From: an archaeon
GTDB taxonomy: Archaea > Asgardarchaeota > Hermodarchaeia > Hermodarchaeales > Hermodarchaeaceae
Direction of reading: 5' to 3'
Length of the DNA: 14,675 bases
Assembly: GCA_016550415.1 (NCBI GenBank)
Contig: JABXGU010000346.1
Coordinates: forward strand, 1 to 14,675
The position numbers and the translations under genes are program-made. The notes beneath the pieces were generated by a model. The model was given only the letters and a program-made list of their open reading frames with translations. It was not told where the DNA came from and searched no databases. This document shows, piece after piece, positions 1 to 6,975 of this stretch. How positions within the stretch are numbered: position 1 is the stretch's first letter; every line of letters starts with the position of its first letter.

Positions 1-3000
1 AATTATATTTCAGGGGATCAATGGGTTTGGATTGATACAGACGAATTAAGTATAATTCTAGATCCACAAACAACCTACCAAAATACATTCTATGTTGTCG
101 TCTGGGAACCTGTTGCTCCTTCTTATATATACTGGCTTGGAACCCCAGATAATCCATCAGGCGATGGTGAAGATGACGGAGACGTCTATATGTATTGGTC
201 CCTTTCATATTTGCCATACGACTTTACTCTTAAAGTCTCTATTGCGTCCTTCTACACGTTCCCAATTCCTTCACAATTTACCATGATGGTGAATGGAACA
301 CCAGTGAATGATTTAGGACCTGGGACTGGTTGGTGGGAGAATTGGCCATATCCATTTCCGAATGATACTGGCGGAATACGGTATTATAATGTAAGTTGGC
401 TTTGGCCTGATTTTTATCAGTGGCCAGTTACCTTCGATGTCATATGGTTAGGAACATATTTTGAAATAGTAAATGCGGCATCAGTATTCCAAGTATGGGT
501 CAATCAAACCACAACTATATGGACACTAAACTTTTCAGCTAACTTTCCAGCTGCATCCCAGGATCGATTAATAGCAGTTTCAATCGAAGAAGATTGGGAT
601 GTCCAAGGAGTATGGCATAGCTACACCTACGGACAATTAGGCACCCCCTATAATGATTGGACAGAATATGACGATTATATAATGGTCTTCAATGCAAGAA
701 CTGGATATTGGACAATTGAATGCAATGCCCCCAACTATCTCAAACACACTGAAGTAAGAACTCTCACTGGCAAAATCATCACTGAAGCAAACTCCACAGA
801 CTATGTTACAGTTCGAGGTTACGTTCAGGACCCAGGCGGAGTCAACGCTACAAATGGAACAGGATACCTATTCACTTATGATCCAGATGATTATCAAACC
901 TTTTTGGATTATAACTATCTAATTCCGCCGCCTGAAGGAATAGTAGAAATTAACTGGAGTATTTTAATTGGCTATTGGATACCAGGTATCTTTACACTCA
1001 ATTTCCTATGGTCTAATGGTACAGAAGCGGGAATGAACGCAACAACCCTCACAGTAATCGCTACAACTGACCTACATATAGGTACTGAATATCCTGCATC
1101 TGGAGAACCAATAATACGTGGAGATAATGTCTACATTGAAGTTTATTACCATGATAATGTTACCTGGCTTCCGATTGAAAATGCCGCAGTGATTGTCATA
1201 AATGATACAAGTGGGTTCGAATGGGGACTGAATGGAACTGGACATGGAACCCCAGAGTATTTTGTCGATAACTTGGGAAGTATTGGTTATCCTGGTTGGT
1301 ATGTGATTTACGTATTAACAGATAATGCCTCAACTAATGTCTTGCATAATATCACAATATACTTCTCCGAAGTTTTGTATGAGGAACAAAGTTACTTCAA
1401 AGACTTTCTCATTGAAACCAGGGAAACCCACATTGTTTTCCTGCAAGGTTATGGGTTGGATAACAGTTCAGGAGTCTGGCGCACCACCCCTGAACCATAC
1501 ATCAACGACTCCTCAAACCAAATCACTATCAAGTATGTAGATAACAATGGGTTCCCACTCAAAGGAGCAACAATTCAACCATATATAATCCACGGTAGTG
1601 ATTACAAACGTTTGGACTGGATTGACCTTTCAGAAGGTGATCCTACAAAAATAGGTTTGTATAATATAACAGTTGATACTTATCCTATAGAAGGGATAAC
1701 TTTCCATGAAGGTGATGAGGGCTTTATAGCAATCTATGCATTCAAGCCAACCTATGAGTCTACATGGTCACATACGGACCCAGAGGGTCCTGGCCCCCTC
1801 TTTGTTCAGCCTCAGCCACGACCTTCATTCATTGATGTGCCGCCAGGCTATCAAGAAATTGAATTGTTTGCCAATTGGACCTATGAATATCCATTACGTG
1901 TTATTCTACGAGACCTATTTACTAGTGAGGATCTTAGTCATGGTGAAATTGTAGCTGAAATTCCAGAGATTGGTAACGTAACCTTAGATTTAGCCACACC
2001 TGGACTTGGACTCTACGAAATTACAAACCTAACCACTAATCTTAGTGATGGAACTTACAACATAACACTATATGCAACAGCAACAGACTTTGTATCATGC
2101 AATACAACGGTAAAATTGATAATTAAGGCAAAAAGTCAAATTCAATACACAACTACAATTGATTATTTGCAGCAGCCTCCCAATTATGGTACAACACTGA
2201 CCTTCACAGTCAAATTCTTCTTTGGAGAAGAAACACTTCGAATAGGTGCTTACAAGAATAAGGGCGCTCCCCTTCCTAAAGGTACAGAAGTTACACTAGA
2301 GATTGAAACAAATATGGGTTCCTACGATCCTGAGACAATTTTCTTAGATGCGAATGGAATGTTCACTTTTTCAATTCTTCTTGATAAGGATGGTGGAGAA
2401 TATTCCTTCTATATCTCTATCGAAGGTGCTGAGACATACGGGGAATTAGTACATCAATCTCTTATGGTTAATGGAGATCCCCTAAGTGTTGAGGTCCGCT
2501 CAATCCAGTATTACATAATGGGAATGCTGCCCTTAGTGGCAATAGTGCTTGCCATTTTCGTGTCAAGCTTCCTAGCCTATCGGCAACTACGTATTGTACC
2601 TAAACGACGGATACGCCTACAAAAACTAACTGCGATTGCTGATACCTTCAGTGATGTAGCAAACCTTCACCGTCTCCTCGTAATCCATAAGGAAAGTGGT
2701 ATCTGCGTTTTTGATCCCTTCGAAAAAGAAACCAAGGATGCCACTCTTGTTGCAGGCTTCCTTCAGGCGATATCCACATTCGGTCACGACCTTGGGGAAA
2801 CACCAGGTTTGGCTGATGAAAAAGCTGAGGACGCAACCACTCTACGTGAATTAACCTATGAAGGCTTCCGCATACTCATCCATGATGGTCAGTTCGTTCG
2901 TAACGCCCTAGTACTAACTGGCACTCCAAGTAAACAACTAAGACAACGCCTAGAGCAGTTCACAACTGAATTTGAAAAACGATTCCGCAAAGAATTTGAC

Positions 3001-3384
3001 CACTGGTCAGGTCGAGTCGACCAATTCAATTCCGCCTCCGATCTCGTCGAAGAAATCTTCCTAATCTCTTTACGTCTCCCACATCGTGTGAGCCCCCGTC
3101 GACCACGCCGCGTCACACTTACCGGTCTTGAAAGCGACCTTTACAAGGTGGCAAAAGAAATCACAAAGGACCGAGAATACATATTCCTCGGACAGATACT
3201 AAGCACCTACCTTGCAGCAACCAAACGCGATAAACTTGAAGTCCTCATGGCAATCTATCAACTACGCCAGAAAAGAATCCTAAAACCCTGGCAACTCGAA
3301 ACCGCTGTCCATGCTGCAACACCAACACCTCCAACAGAACCCGCATCAGATACTGAACCAGAATCAAATGAAGAAGAGTCCTAG
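1..3384 (+). CDS. Large surface glycoprotein, single TM, cytoplasmic longin-like region (5' partial)
   Basis: The frame is open from base 1, so the gene starts upstream of the window; 1127 residues are visible. Residues 1 to about 836 are a beta-rich ectodomain with many Tyr/Trp/Asn/Thr residues, probably repeated Ig-like or S-layer-like modules, carrying about 25 N-x-S/T sequons. A single hydrophobic span follows (about 837-863, starting YYIMGMLPLV), then a basic stretch (RQLRIVPKRRIRLQK), which places the C-terminus in the cytoplasm by the positive-inside rule. The cytoplasmic part has no sequons. Its first portion (nt about 2650-3010) reads as strand-strand-helix-strand-strand-helix (LHRLLVIH, GICVFDPF, then a helix, then EGFRILIHDG, FVRNALVLTG and a long charged helix), which resembles longin/roadblock-type folds. 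A helical region like a winged helix follows (nt about 3112-3300), then an acidic tail. The likely role is surface sensing or attachment coupled to an internal regulatory domain. The fold assignment is inference; the exact function is unknown. Confidence 0.85.
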   Translation, partial: NYISGDQWVWIDTDELSIILDPQTTYQNTFYVVVWEPVAPSYIYWLGTPDNPSGDGEDDGDVYMYWSLSYLPYDFTLKVSIASFYTFPIPSQFTMMVNGTPVNDLGPGTGWWENWPYPFPNDTGGIRYYNVSWLWPDFYQWPVTFDVIWLGTYFEIVNAASVFQVWVNQTTTIWTLNFSANFPAASQDRLIAVSIEEDWDVQGVWHSYTYGQLGTPYNDWTEYDDYIMVFNARTGYWTIECNAPNYLKHTEVRTLTGKIITEANSTDYVTVRGYVQDPGGVNATNGTGYLFTYDPDDYQTFLDYNYLIPPPEGIVEINWSILIGYWIPGIFTLNFLWSNGTEAGMNATTLTVIATTDLHIGTEYPASGEPIIRGDNVYIEVYYHDNVTWLPIENAAVIVINDTSGFEWGLNGTGHGTPEYFVDNLGSIGYPGWYVIYVLTDNASTNVLHNITIYFSEVLYEEQSYFKDFLIETRETHIVFLQGYGLDNSSGVWRTTPEPYINDSSNQITIKYVDNNGFPLKGATIQPYIIHGSDYKRLDWIDLSEGDPTKIGLYNITVDTYPIEGITFHEGDEGFIAIYAFKPTYESTWSHTDPEGPGPLFVQPQPRPSFIDVPPGYQEIELFANWTYEYPLRVILRDLFTSEDLSHGEIVAEIPEIGNVTLDLATPGLGLYEITNLTTNLSDGTYNITLYATATDFVSCNTTVKLIIKAKSQIQYTTTIDYLQQPPNYGTTLTFTVKFFFGEETLRIGAYKNKGAPLPKGTEVTLEIETNMGSYDPETIFLDANGMFTFSILLDKDGGEYSFYISIEGAETYGELVHQSLMVNGDPLSVEVRSIQYYIMGMLPLVAIVLAIFVSSFLAYRQLRIVPKRRIRLQKLTAIADTFSDVANLHRLLVIHKESGICVFDPFEKETKDATLVAGFLQAISTFGHDLGETPGLADEKAEDATTLRELTYEGFRILIHDGQFVRNALVLTGTPSKQLRQRLEQFTTEFEKRFRKEFDHWSGRVDQFNSASDLVEEIFLISLRLPHRVSPRRPRRVTLTGLESDLYKVAKEITKDREYIFLGQILSTYLAATKRDKLEVLMAIYQLRQKRILKPWQLETAVHAATPTPPTEPASDTEPESNEEES

Positions 3385-3547
3385 CCCTTTAGATCAAATG
3401 AAGCGAATATTGAACCAGTTAAATGATAGTTCCAAACCTCTCTTTTCCAAGAACCAATATTTCATCCAGAATGTTACCAGCTATTTGAAAAAAACACCAA
3501 CGGAAAAAAGTCGTGTCATAACCTCACGAACAGCAAAACAGGCTTAA
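3368..3547 (+). CDS. Possible small basic protein, 59 aa
   Basis: A short reading frame starts at an ATG (3368-3370) that overlaps the last 17 bases of the large surface-protein gene in another frame, and it ends at a stop just before the tRNA gene. The product would be Lys-, Ser- and Asn-rich with no recognisable domain, no signal peptide and no membrane segment. A second in-frame ATG at 3398 would give 49 residues. No good ribosome binding site precedes either ATG. It may be a chance frame in the 3' untranslated region; it is listed because nothing else explains 3385-3547. Confidence 0.25.
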   Translation: MKKSPSPLDQMKRILNQLNDSSKPLFSKNQYFIQNVTSYLKKTPTEKSRVITSRTAKQA

Positions 3548-3551
3548 ACTT

Positions 3552-3557
3552 AAAAAA
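3552..3557 (-). terminator. Oligo-T terminator of tRNA-Cys
   Basis: Read on the minus strand, a run of six T begins two bases after the encoded CCA end of tRNA-Cys. Archaeal RNA polymerase commonly terminates at such T runs without a hairpin. Confidence 0.55.
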
Positions 3558-3558
3558 T

Positions 3559-3664
3559 TGGAGCCGAGGACGGGATTTGAACCCGTATAAACCAGCTCTG
3601 CAGGCTGGCGCGTAGCCACTCCGCCACTCCGAGCCGGGGTAGTGCTCCACCACGGCTCCTCGGC
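3559..3664 (-). tRNA. tRNA-Cys(GCA), interrupted by a 31-nt intron, CCA encoded
   Basis: After removal of 3627-3657 the minus strand folds into a full cloverleaf. The acceptor GCCGAGG (3664-3658) pairs with CCTCGGC (3569-3563). T8-G9 is followed by a three-pair D stem (GCG/CGC) with a GG-containing loop. The anticodon stem CCAGC/GCTGG encloses loop CTGCAGA with anticodon GCA (Cys). The variable region is 5 nt, and the T arm is ACGGG-TTCAAAT-CCCGT. The discriminator is U73, a known cysteine identity base, and CCA is encoded at 3561-3559. Without splicing, the seven bases before T8 (CTCGGAG) cannot pair with the 3' acceptor strand, so the interruption is required. The gene is a single unit, divergent from apgM. 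The isotype is nearly certain from anticodon and discriminator together. Confidence 0.93.
3627..3657 (-). other. tRNA-Cys intron at position 7/8 with bulge-helix-bulge
   Basis: This 31-nt insertion sits between tRNA positions 7 and 8, not at the usual 37/38 site. The precursor forms a bulge-helix-bulge. Acceptor bases CCGA (3663-3660) pair with intron TCGG (3632-3629), flanked by three-base bulges GGA (3659-3657) and AGT (3628-3626). An inner helix GCCG/CGGC (3656-3653 with 3636-3633) continues the structure and is capped by a GGTGG/CTACC hairpin. Cutting after the second base of each bulge yields exactly the cloverleaf; cutting after the first base gives the same product because the boundary base is G on both sides. 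The outer helix is missing, as is known for relaxed motifs at non-canonical sites. Excision would be by the archaeal tRNA splicing endonuclease (EndA). Confidence 0.85.
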
Positions 3665-3708
3665 TTAACAGTTGTTTTGCCTCGGCTCTTCAGTTGACAT
3701 GCACCATG

Positions 3709-3716
3709 TTATATTT
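3709..3716 (-). promoter_or_regulatory. Candidate TATA box for tRNA-Cys
   Basis: On the minus strand the AT-rich octamer AAATATAA lies about 45 bases upstream of the mature tRNA 5' end. With transcription starting about 25 bases downstream, this predicts a leader of roughly 20 nt. It is the best TATA-like sequence between the divergent tRNA and apgM genes on this strand. Confidence 0.45.
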
Positions 3717-3749
3717 ACGGTTTTTTGATGTTTCGGTAATGGAGTTAGC

Positions 3750-3758
3750 TTTAATATA
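3750..3758 (+). promoter_or_regulatory. Candidate TATA box for apgM
   Basis: TTTAATATA lies about 40 bases before the TTG start of the phosphoglycerate mutase gene. This spacing suits an archaeal TATA element with a short leader of about 15 nt. It is a pattern match only. Confidence 0.45.
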
Positions 3759-3796
3759 GATGAGCGGGAAACTTCTTGACTAGAGGCTGAAATTCC

Positions 3797-5047
3797 TTGA
3801 AGGCTGTTCTTGTTGTTGGCGATGGAATGGGTGACCGTCCGATTCACTCGATGGATGGCAAGACTCCCTTAGAAGCAGCTCGAACACCCACCCTTGATAA
3901 ATTATCAAAGGAGGGCATAACAGGGCTTCTTCACATAATTGCACCAGGTATTCCGCCGGGAAGCGATACAGGTCATCTAGCATTATTTGGTTATGATCCT
4001 TGGAATTGTTATAGTGGGCGGGGACCCTTCGAAGCACTCGGTGCTGGACTTAAAATCCAGCCAAGTGATGTTGCATTTCGAGGGAATTTTGCGACTGTTC
4101 AGCGTCTCAAGGATAAGTCTTTCAAGGTTCTCGATCGACGAGCTGGTCGGAGTGTCCCTGAAGGAGATGCCCTTGCAGCCCTTATTGATGGCATTTCTAT
4201 TCCAGGTGCTCCGAATGCAAAGGTTATTGTGGGGCATACAGTCGAACATCGCTGTGCCATTGTTCTTCGTGGACCAAAATTGTCCTCAAAAATCAGTGAT
4301 ACTGACCCTCATGGTCATAGTGACAGGGTTCTGAAATCAGAACCGCTTCATGAGTCCTCTGATGCAAAACGGACAGCTAACATTGTAAACAAGTTGACCA
4401 CCGAATTTCATCGAATTCTTTCTGCCAGTCCACTCAATGCTAAACGCCAAAAAGCTGGATTACCTGAGGCAAACATGATCTTACTCCGCGGTGCTGGTAC
4501 ACTACCAGAGATTCCCTCCTTGACTGACATTTACGGGATAAAAGCCGCATGTGTTGCTGGTGGCGCGCTGTACAAAGGTGTAGCCAGCAGTGTAGGAATG
4601 AAGGTGCTTGATGTTCCTGGTGCAACTGGCAGCTTTGATACAGATGTTGTCGCAAAAGCCAAAGCAGCAGCAAAGGCATTAAAGACCAACGACCTCGTCT
4701 TCGTTCACCTCAAAGCCATCGACAGTGCAGCCCATGACAAAAATTGCTCAAAGAAAATTGCCATGATAGAAAAACTGGACCACCTATTAGCCACACTCCT
4801 CGAGAATATTGACAAAAGCAAAACATACATCGCAATCACCGCTGATCATACAACAACATGCAGTTCAGGGAACCATAGTGGTGACCCAGTTCCCCTGCTT
4901 ATTGCTGGACCCGAAGTTCATACAGACAAAGTCACCACATTCGGTGAACATACTTGCGCGACAGGGGGTCTTGGGCACCTCAAAGGTATTGATTTAATGC
5001 CACTCCTCATGAACTATCTACATAGAACTCCCATGTTTGGTGCTTAA
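3797..5047 (+). CDS. apgM: 2,3-bisphosphoglycerate-independent phosphoglycerate mutase, archaeal type
   Basis: This enzyme interconverts 3-phosphoglycerate and 2-phosphoglycerate in glycolysis and gluconeogenesis, in the cytoplasm, with divalent metal and no bisphosphoglycerate cofactor. The protein has 416 residues, normal for the archaeal ApgM branch of the alkaline phosphatase superfamily. Visible motifs are the N-terminal GDGMGDRP with metal ligand D9, the phospho-enzyme serine S56 in PPGSDTGHLALFGYDP, HLKAIDSAAHD (D309, H313), TADH (D350, H351) and NHSGDPVPLL (H360). The start is TTG at 3797; it gives the conserved MKAVLVVGDGMGD amino end, and no in-frame ATG lies nearby upstream. A weak GAGG lies about 10 bases before it. 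It seems to be transcribed alone from its own TATA box. Some members of this family have been reported to dephosphorylate other phosphonate-like substrates, but the intact motif set supports the mutase. Confidence 0.95.
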   Translation: MKAVLVVGDGMGDRPIHSMDGKTPLEAARTPTLDKLSKEGITGLLHIIAPGIPPGSDTGHLALFGYDPWNCYSGRGPFEALGAGLKIQPSDVAFRGNFATVQRLKDKSFKVLDRRAGRSVPEGDALAALIDGISIPGAPNAKVIVGHTVEHRCAIVLRGPKLSSKISDTDPHGHSDRVLKSEPLHESSDAKRTANIVNKLTTEFHRILSASPLNAKRQKAGLPEANMILLRGAGTLPEIPSLTDIYGIKAACVAGGALYKGVASSVGMKVLDVPGATGSFDTDVVAKAKAAAKALKTNDLVFVHLKAIDSAAHDKNCSKKIAMIEKLDHLLATLLENIDKSKTYIAITADHTTTCSSGNHSGDPVPLLIAGPEVHTDKVTTFGEHTCATGGLGHLKGIDLMPLLMNYLHRTPMFGA

Positions 5048-5070
5048 GCACACAATAACCTATCTTCTGC

Positions 5071-5080
5071 TTCTTTTTTC
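5071..5080 (+). terminator. T-rich terminator after apgM
   Basis: The pyrimidine tract TTCTTTTTTC lies 24 bases after the apgM stop codon, typical of archaeal T-run termination. No hairpin is needed or seen. Confidence 0.45.
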
Positions 5081-5136
5081 AATCTTAGAAAACCTTAAGT
5101 CAACCATAAAGGCAAAGGAGGTGCGGTGATTCAAAC

Positions 5137-5484
5137 TTGCCCAGAAAATCTGATCCAACTCTTGTGAGCACTGGTTTTGTGCTCTGTTTTATCGGTGCGC
5201 TAGTAGCTGTCCTCGTTGGAATAATGGAACTAGTCAGTGCTTTACCATCTGCTAATCTAAACGGTCTGGTTGTTGGTATACTCTATTTGGCTTTAGGTCT
5301 ATTATCGCTTCAATTTAGTATATCTGTTCGTCGCCGTTATGACCCCACCAGAGCGCTTCTCCTACTACTCTTCGCTATACTATTCCTCGTAATGTGGTAC
5401 TGGGGTACCCTTGGCGTTTACGCGATTCTCACAGGTGTGCTAATGCTTCTCGGTGTCATAATCATGATGATCGGTAAGGGCTAG
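5137..5484 (+). CDS. Small four-helix membrane protein, unknown function
   Basis: The 115-residue product is very hydrophobic, with four likely membrane spans at about residues 10-32, 43-62, 72-88 and 91-112. The short basic N-terminus (PRKSDP) and the RRRYDP loop between spans 2 and 3 suggest that both face the cytoplasm, with N-in/C-in topology. I recognise no family. The start is TTG at 5137, the only in-frame start after a strong Shine-Dalgarno-like AAGGAGGTG (5115-5123), though the 13-base gap is longer than usual. It stands alone, following a T-run after apgM and preceding a gap of nearly 300 bases before the PhoU-like gene. No catalytic or ligand motif is visible. Confidence 0.7.
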   Translation: MPRKSDPTLVSTGFVLCFIGALVAVLVGIMELVSALPSANLNGLVVGILYLALGLLSLQFSISVRRRYDPTRALLLLLFAILFLVMWYWGTLGVYAILTGVLMLLGVIIMMIGKG

Positions 5485-5569
5485 CATCTCCTTGCGCCTA
5501 TTCAGCCGCCATACCAGGTTCACAATATCCACTAGAATGGCAATGGTGAAGTGATAGGCGCCAACTCCC

Positions 5570-5578
5570 TTTATTTTT
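5570..5578 (+). terminator. Possible T-rich terminator
   Basis: TTTATTTTT lies 86 bases downstream of the small membrane-protein gene. It is the only T-rich tract before the next promoter and is a plausible archaeal stop signal. Confidence 0.25.
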
Positions 5579-5647
5579 CCAATTCTAAATACAACTACTC
5601 AAGTAATCTAAGCTAGATACAAGGTTATACCAGTAACAAGTTGCCTT

Positions 5648-5663
5648 TGTCCAAATAAGGACA
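5648..5663. repeat. Inverted repeat TGTCC-N6-GGACA upstream of the PhoU-like gene
   Basis: A perfect 5-base inverted repeat with a 6-base AT-rich spacer (AAATAA) sits about 55 bases upstream of the candidate TATA box. The symmetry and 16-base footprint suit binding by a dimeric DNA-binding protein, possibly an activator site. No second copy was noticed in the window. Confidence 0.3.
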
Positions 5664-5708
5664 GATTATGGTGACATAGACTTTTTTCAGAAAATATTGA
5701 CGGTGAGG

Positions 5709-5720
5709 AAAATATATAGA
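5709..5720 (+). promoter_or_regulatory. TATA box for the AbrB-PhoU gene
   Basis: AAAATATATAGA is the strongest TATA-like element in the window. Transcription starting about 25 bases downstream would fall near 5740, giving a leader of about 40 nt to the ATG at 5780, with GGTGGAG as ribosome binding site. Confidence 0.6.
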
Positions 5721-5779
5721 CGCTCTATAATCGTAGCTACTTGCCAGCCCAACAATTACTATTTGCAAAGGGTGGAGAT

Positions 5780-6904
5780 ATGGAAAAACGGAAAATCATG
5801 CGATTGGGTAAATCCTCCCTTGTCGTATCGCTACCAAAAAGTTGGGCAAGCAAATACAAGCTAGACTCCTCCGATCATATCATCCTTCTTCCCCAGCGCG
5901 ACGGTTCCATGGCTATCTATCCCATTAAAGAGTTCGTGGATAAACCCCCCGAGCAAGAGATTATGATTGAACCAGAAGATGAGCCAGGAATCTTAGAGCG
6001 TCGCCTCATTGCTGCATATCTCAATAACTTTGCCATCATTCGCATCCGTTCTACCGGCGTCTTTTCCCCAGAACAGCAAGCTTTGGTTCGTAGGCGTGTT
6101 CGGATGCTTACAGGACTCCAAATTATTGACGCCAGCACCAACGAAATCGTTATCCAGTCCCTCATGAAGCTCAATCAGCTAGACCTCCCAAAGAGCATGC
6201 GATTAGCACACCGCATCACCTCCACCATGTTAGTTGATGCACTAAACGCCCTCCAAATACGGGACACAGAGTTAGCCCAAACGGTCATTGGTCTCGACGA
6301 GGATGTCAACCAGTTCTATTTCCTCGTCTTTAAACAACTCCGTGCAGCTCTTCTTGACCCTCGTTTCATGAATGAACTTAGCATCGACTCTATGGATTGC
6401 TTAACCTACCTCATGTTTATCCAGCGAGTCGAAAATGTTGCTGACCATGCTAAGGCAATTGCTGAAGCTGTTATATCTCTTGGCTCCGAAGAATGCCCCA
6501 AGGACCTGCTAAACCTTTCCCTCAAGACAGGAAACCACGTCCACCGCATTTATGTAATGGCAGCGGAATCTCTTCTCCAAGGTGATGATAAATCCGCCAA
6601 CCACGTAATTAATGCGGTAGATAAATTCCATCCAATGCGACGTCAAGCCGAAGAACTCATGGAACAACATCTTGTGAAACTCTGTGAAGAAATGTTGCCA
6701 AAGCTATCCCCTGAATCATGTGCTCTCTTTGGTCCCCGTCAAAAGGCTATGTTTTGCCTAGAGCAAATTTTTGAGGCCTTTGGAAAGATTCTCGAACATT
6801 CCTGTGCTATCGCTGAAATCGCTATTGATCGTGCCCTTGAACATGGTAGCCGTTGGCCTAAAGAAAAGGCTCCCAGAAAATCCTCCTCAAAATCAAAGAC
6901 TTGA
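5780..6904 (+). CDS. AbrB-domain PhoU-family phosphate regulator
   Basis: The first 55 or so residues form an AbrB/SpoVT-type swapped-hairpin domain (MEKRKIMRLGKSSLVVSLPK, then a hydrophobic strand and a DGSMAIYP turn), expected to bind DNA or dimerise. The rest is a long run of helices of PhoU type, in two three-helix halves with acidic clusters such as GLDEDVNQFYFLVFKQLR that in PhoU proteins bind metal ions. A basic Ser/Lys-rich tail ends the protein. This fusion is a common archaeal arrangement, thought to regulate phosphate uptake. I chose ATG 5780 (374 aa) over the TTG at 5741 because the AbrB core begins at once and GGTGGAG lies just before it; TTG would add 13 unconserved-looking residues. 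No pstSCAB genes are in the window, so its partners lie elsewhere, or the role is different. Confidence 0.88.
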   Translation: MEKRKIMRLGKSSLVVSLPKSWASKYKLDSSDHIILLPQRDGSMAIYPIKEFVDKPPEQEIMIEPEDEPGILERRLIAAYLNNFAIIRIRSTGVFSPEQQALVRRRVRMLTGLQIIDASTNEIVIQSLMKLNQLDLPKSMRLAHRITSTMLVDALNALQIRDTELAQTVIGLDEDVNQFYFLVFKQLRAALLDPRFMNELSIDSMDCLTYLMFIQRVENVADHAKAIAEAVISLGSEECPKDLLNLSLKTGNHVHRIYVMAAESLLQGDDKSANHVINAVDKFHPMRRQAEELMEQHLVKLCEEMLPKLSPESCALFGPRQKAMFCLEQIFEAFGKILEHSCAIAEIAIDRALEHGSRWPKEKAPRKSSSKSKT

Positions 6905-6907
6905 TAC

Positions 6908-6953
6908 TTGTAATATTTCTCGAAACTTGTGTTTCGATGTGAAGTTGTTACAA
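6908..6953. terminator. Nested inverted repeats between convergent genes
   Basis: Between the convergent PhoU-like and metF genes lies a perfect 7-base hairpin TCGAAAC-TTGT-GTTTCGA (6920-6937). It is enclosed by outer arms TTGTAA (6908-6913) and TTACAA (6948-6953). The position just after both stop codons suggests a bidirectional terminator or transcript-end stabiliser. No long T run follows, so the assignment is tentative. Confidence 0.4.
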
Positions 6954-6975
6954 TAAGAAGCTTATAGTCACTAGT

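Noticed and set aside
3680..3686. The upstream GCCGAGG copy as the true 5' end of tRNA-Cys with a 53-nt intron
   Set aside because: Bases after this copy (CAAAAC...) cannot form the inner helix, whereas the copy at 3664-3658 gives a full bulge-helix-bulge.
3665..3847. 60-residue minus-strand frame between tRNA-Cys and apgM
   Set aside because: It covers the divergent promoter region and apgM start, with no ribosome site or recognisable product.
3987..4334. 115-residue frame inside apgM, and minus-strand frames at 3780-4249 and 4440-4679
   Set aside because: All lie wholly within the well-conserved apgM coding frame and show no family features.
5741..5779. TTG at 5741 as start of the AbrB-PhoU gene
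   Set aside because: ATG 5780 begins the conserved AbrB core and has GGTGGAG just before it; the 13 extra residues look non-conserved and the TTG would sit almost at the predicted transcription start.
5485..5779. Possible small RNA or riboswitch in the 295-base gap
   Set aside because: Apart from a T-rich tract, one short inverted repeat and the TATA box, no stable multi-stem structure or known aptamer pattern could be seen.
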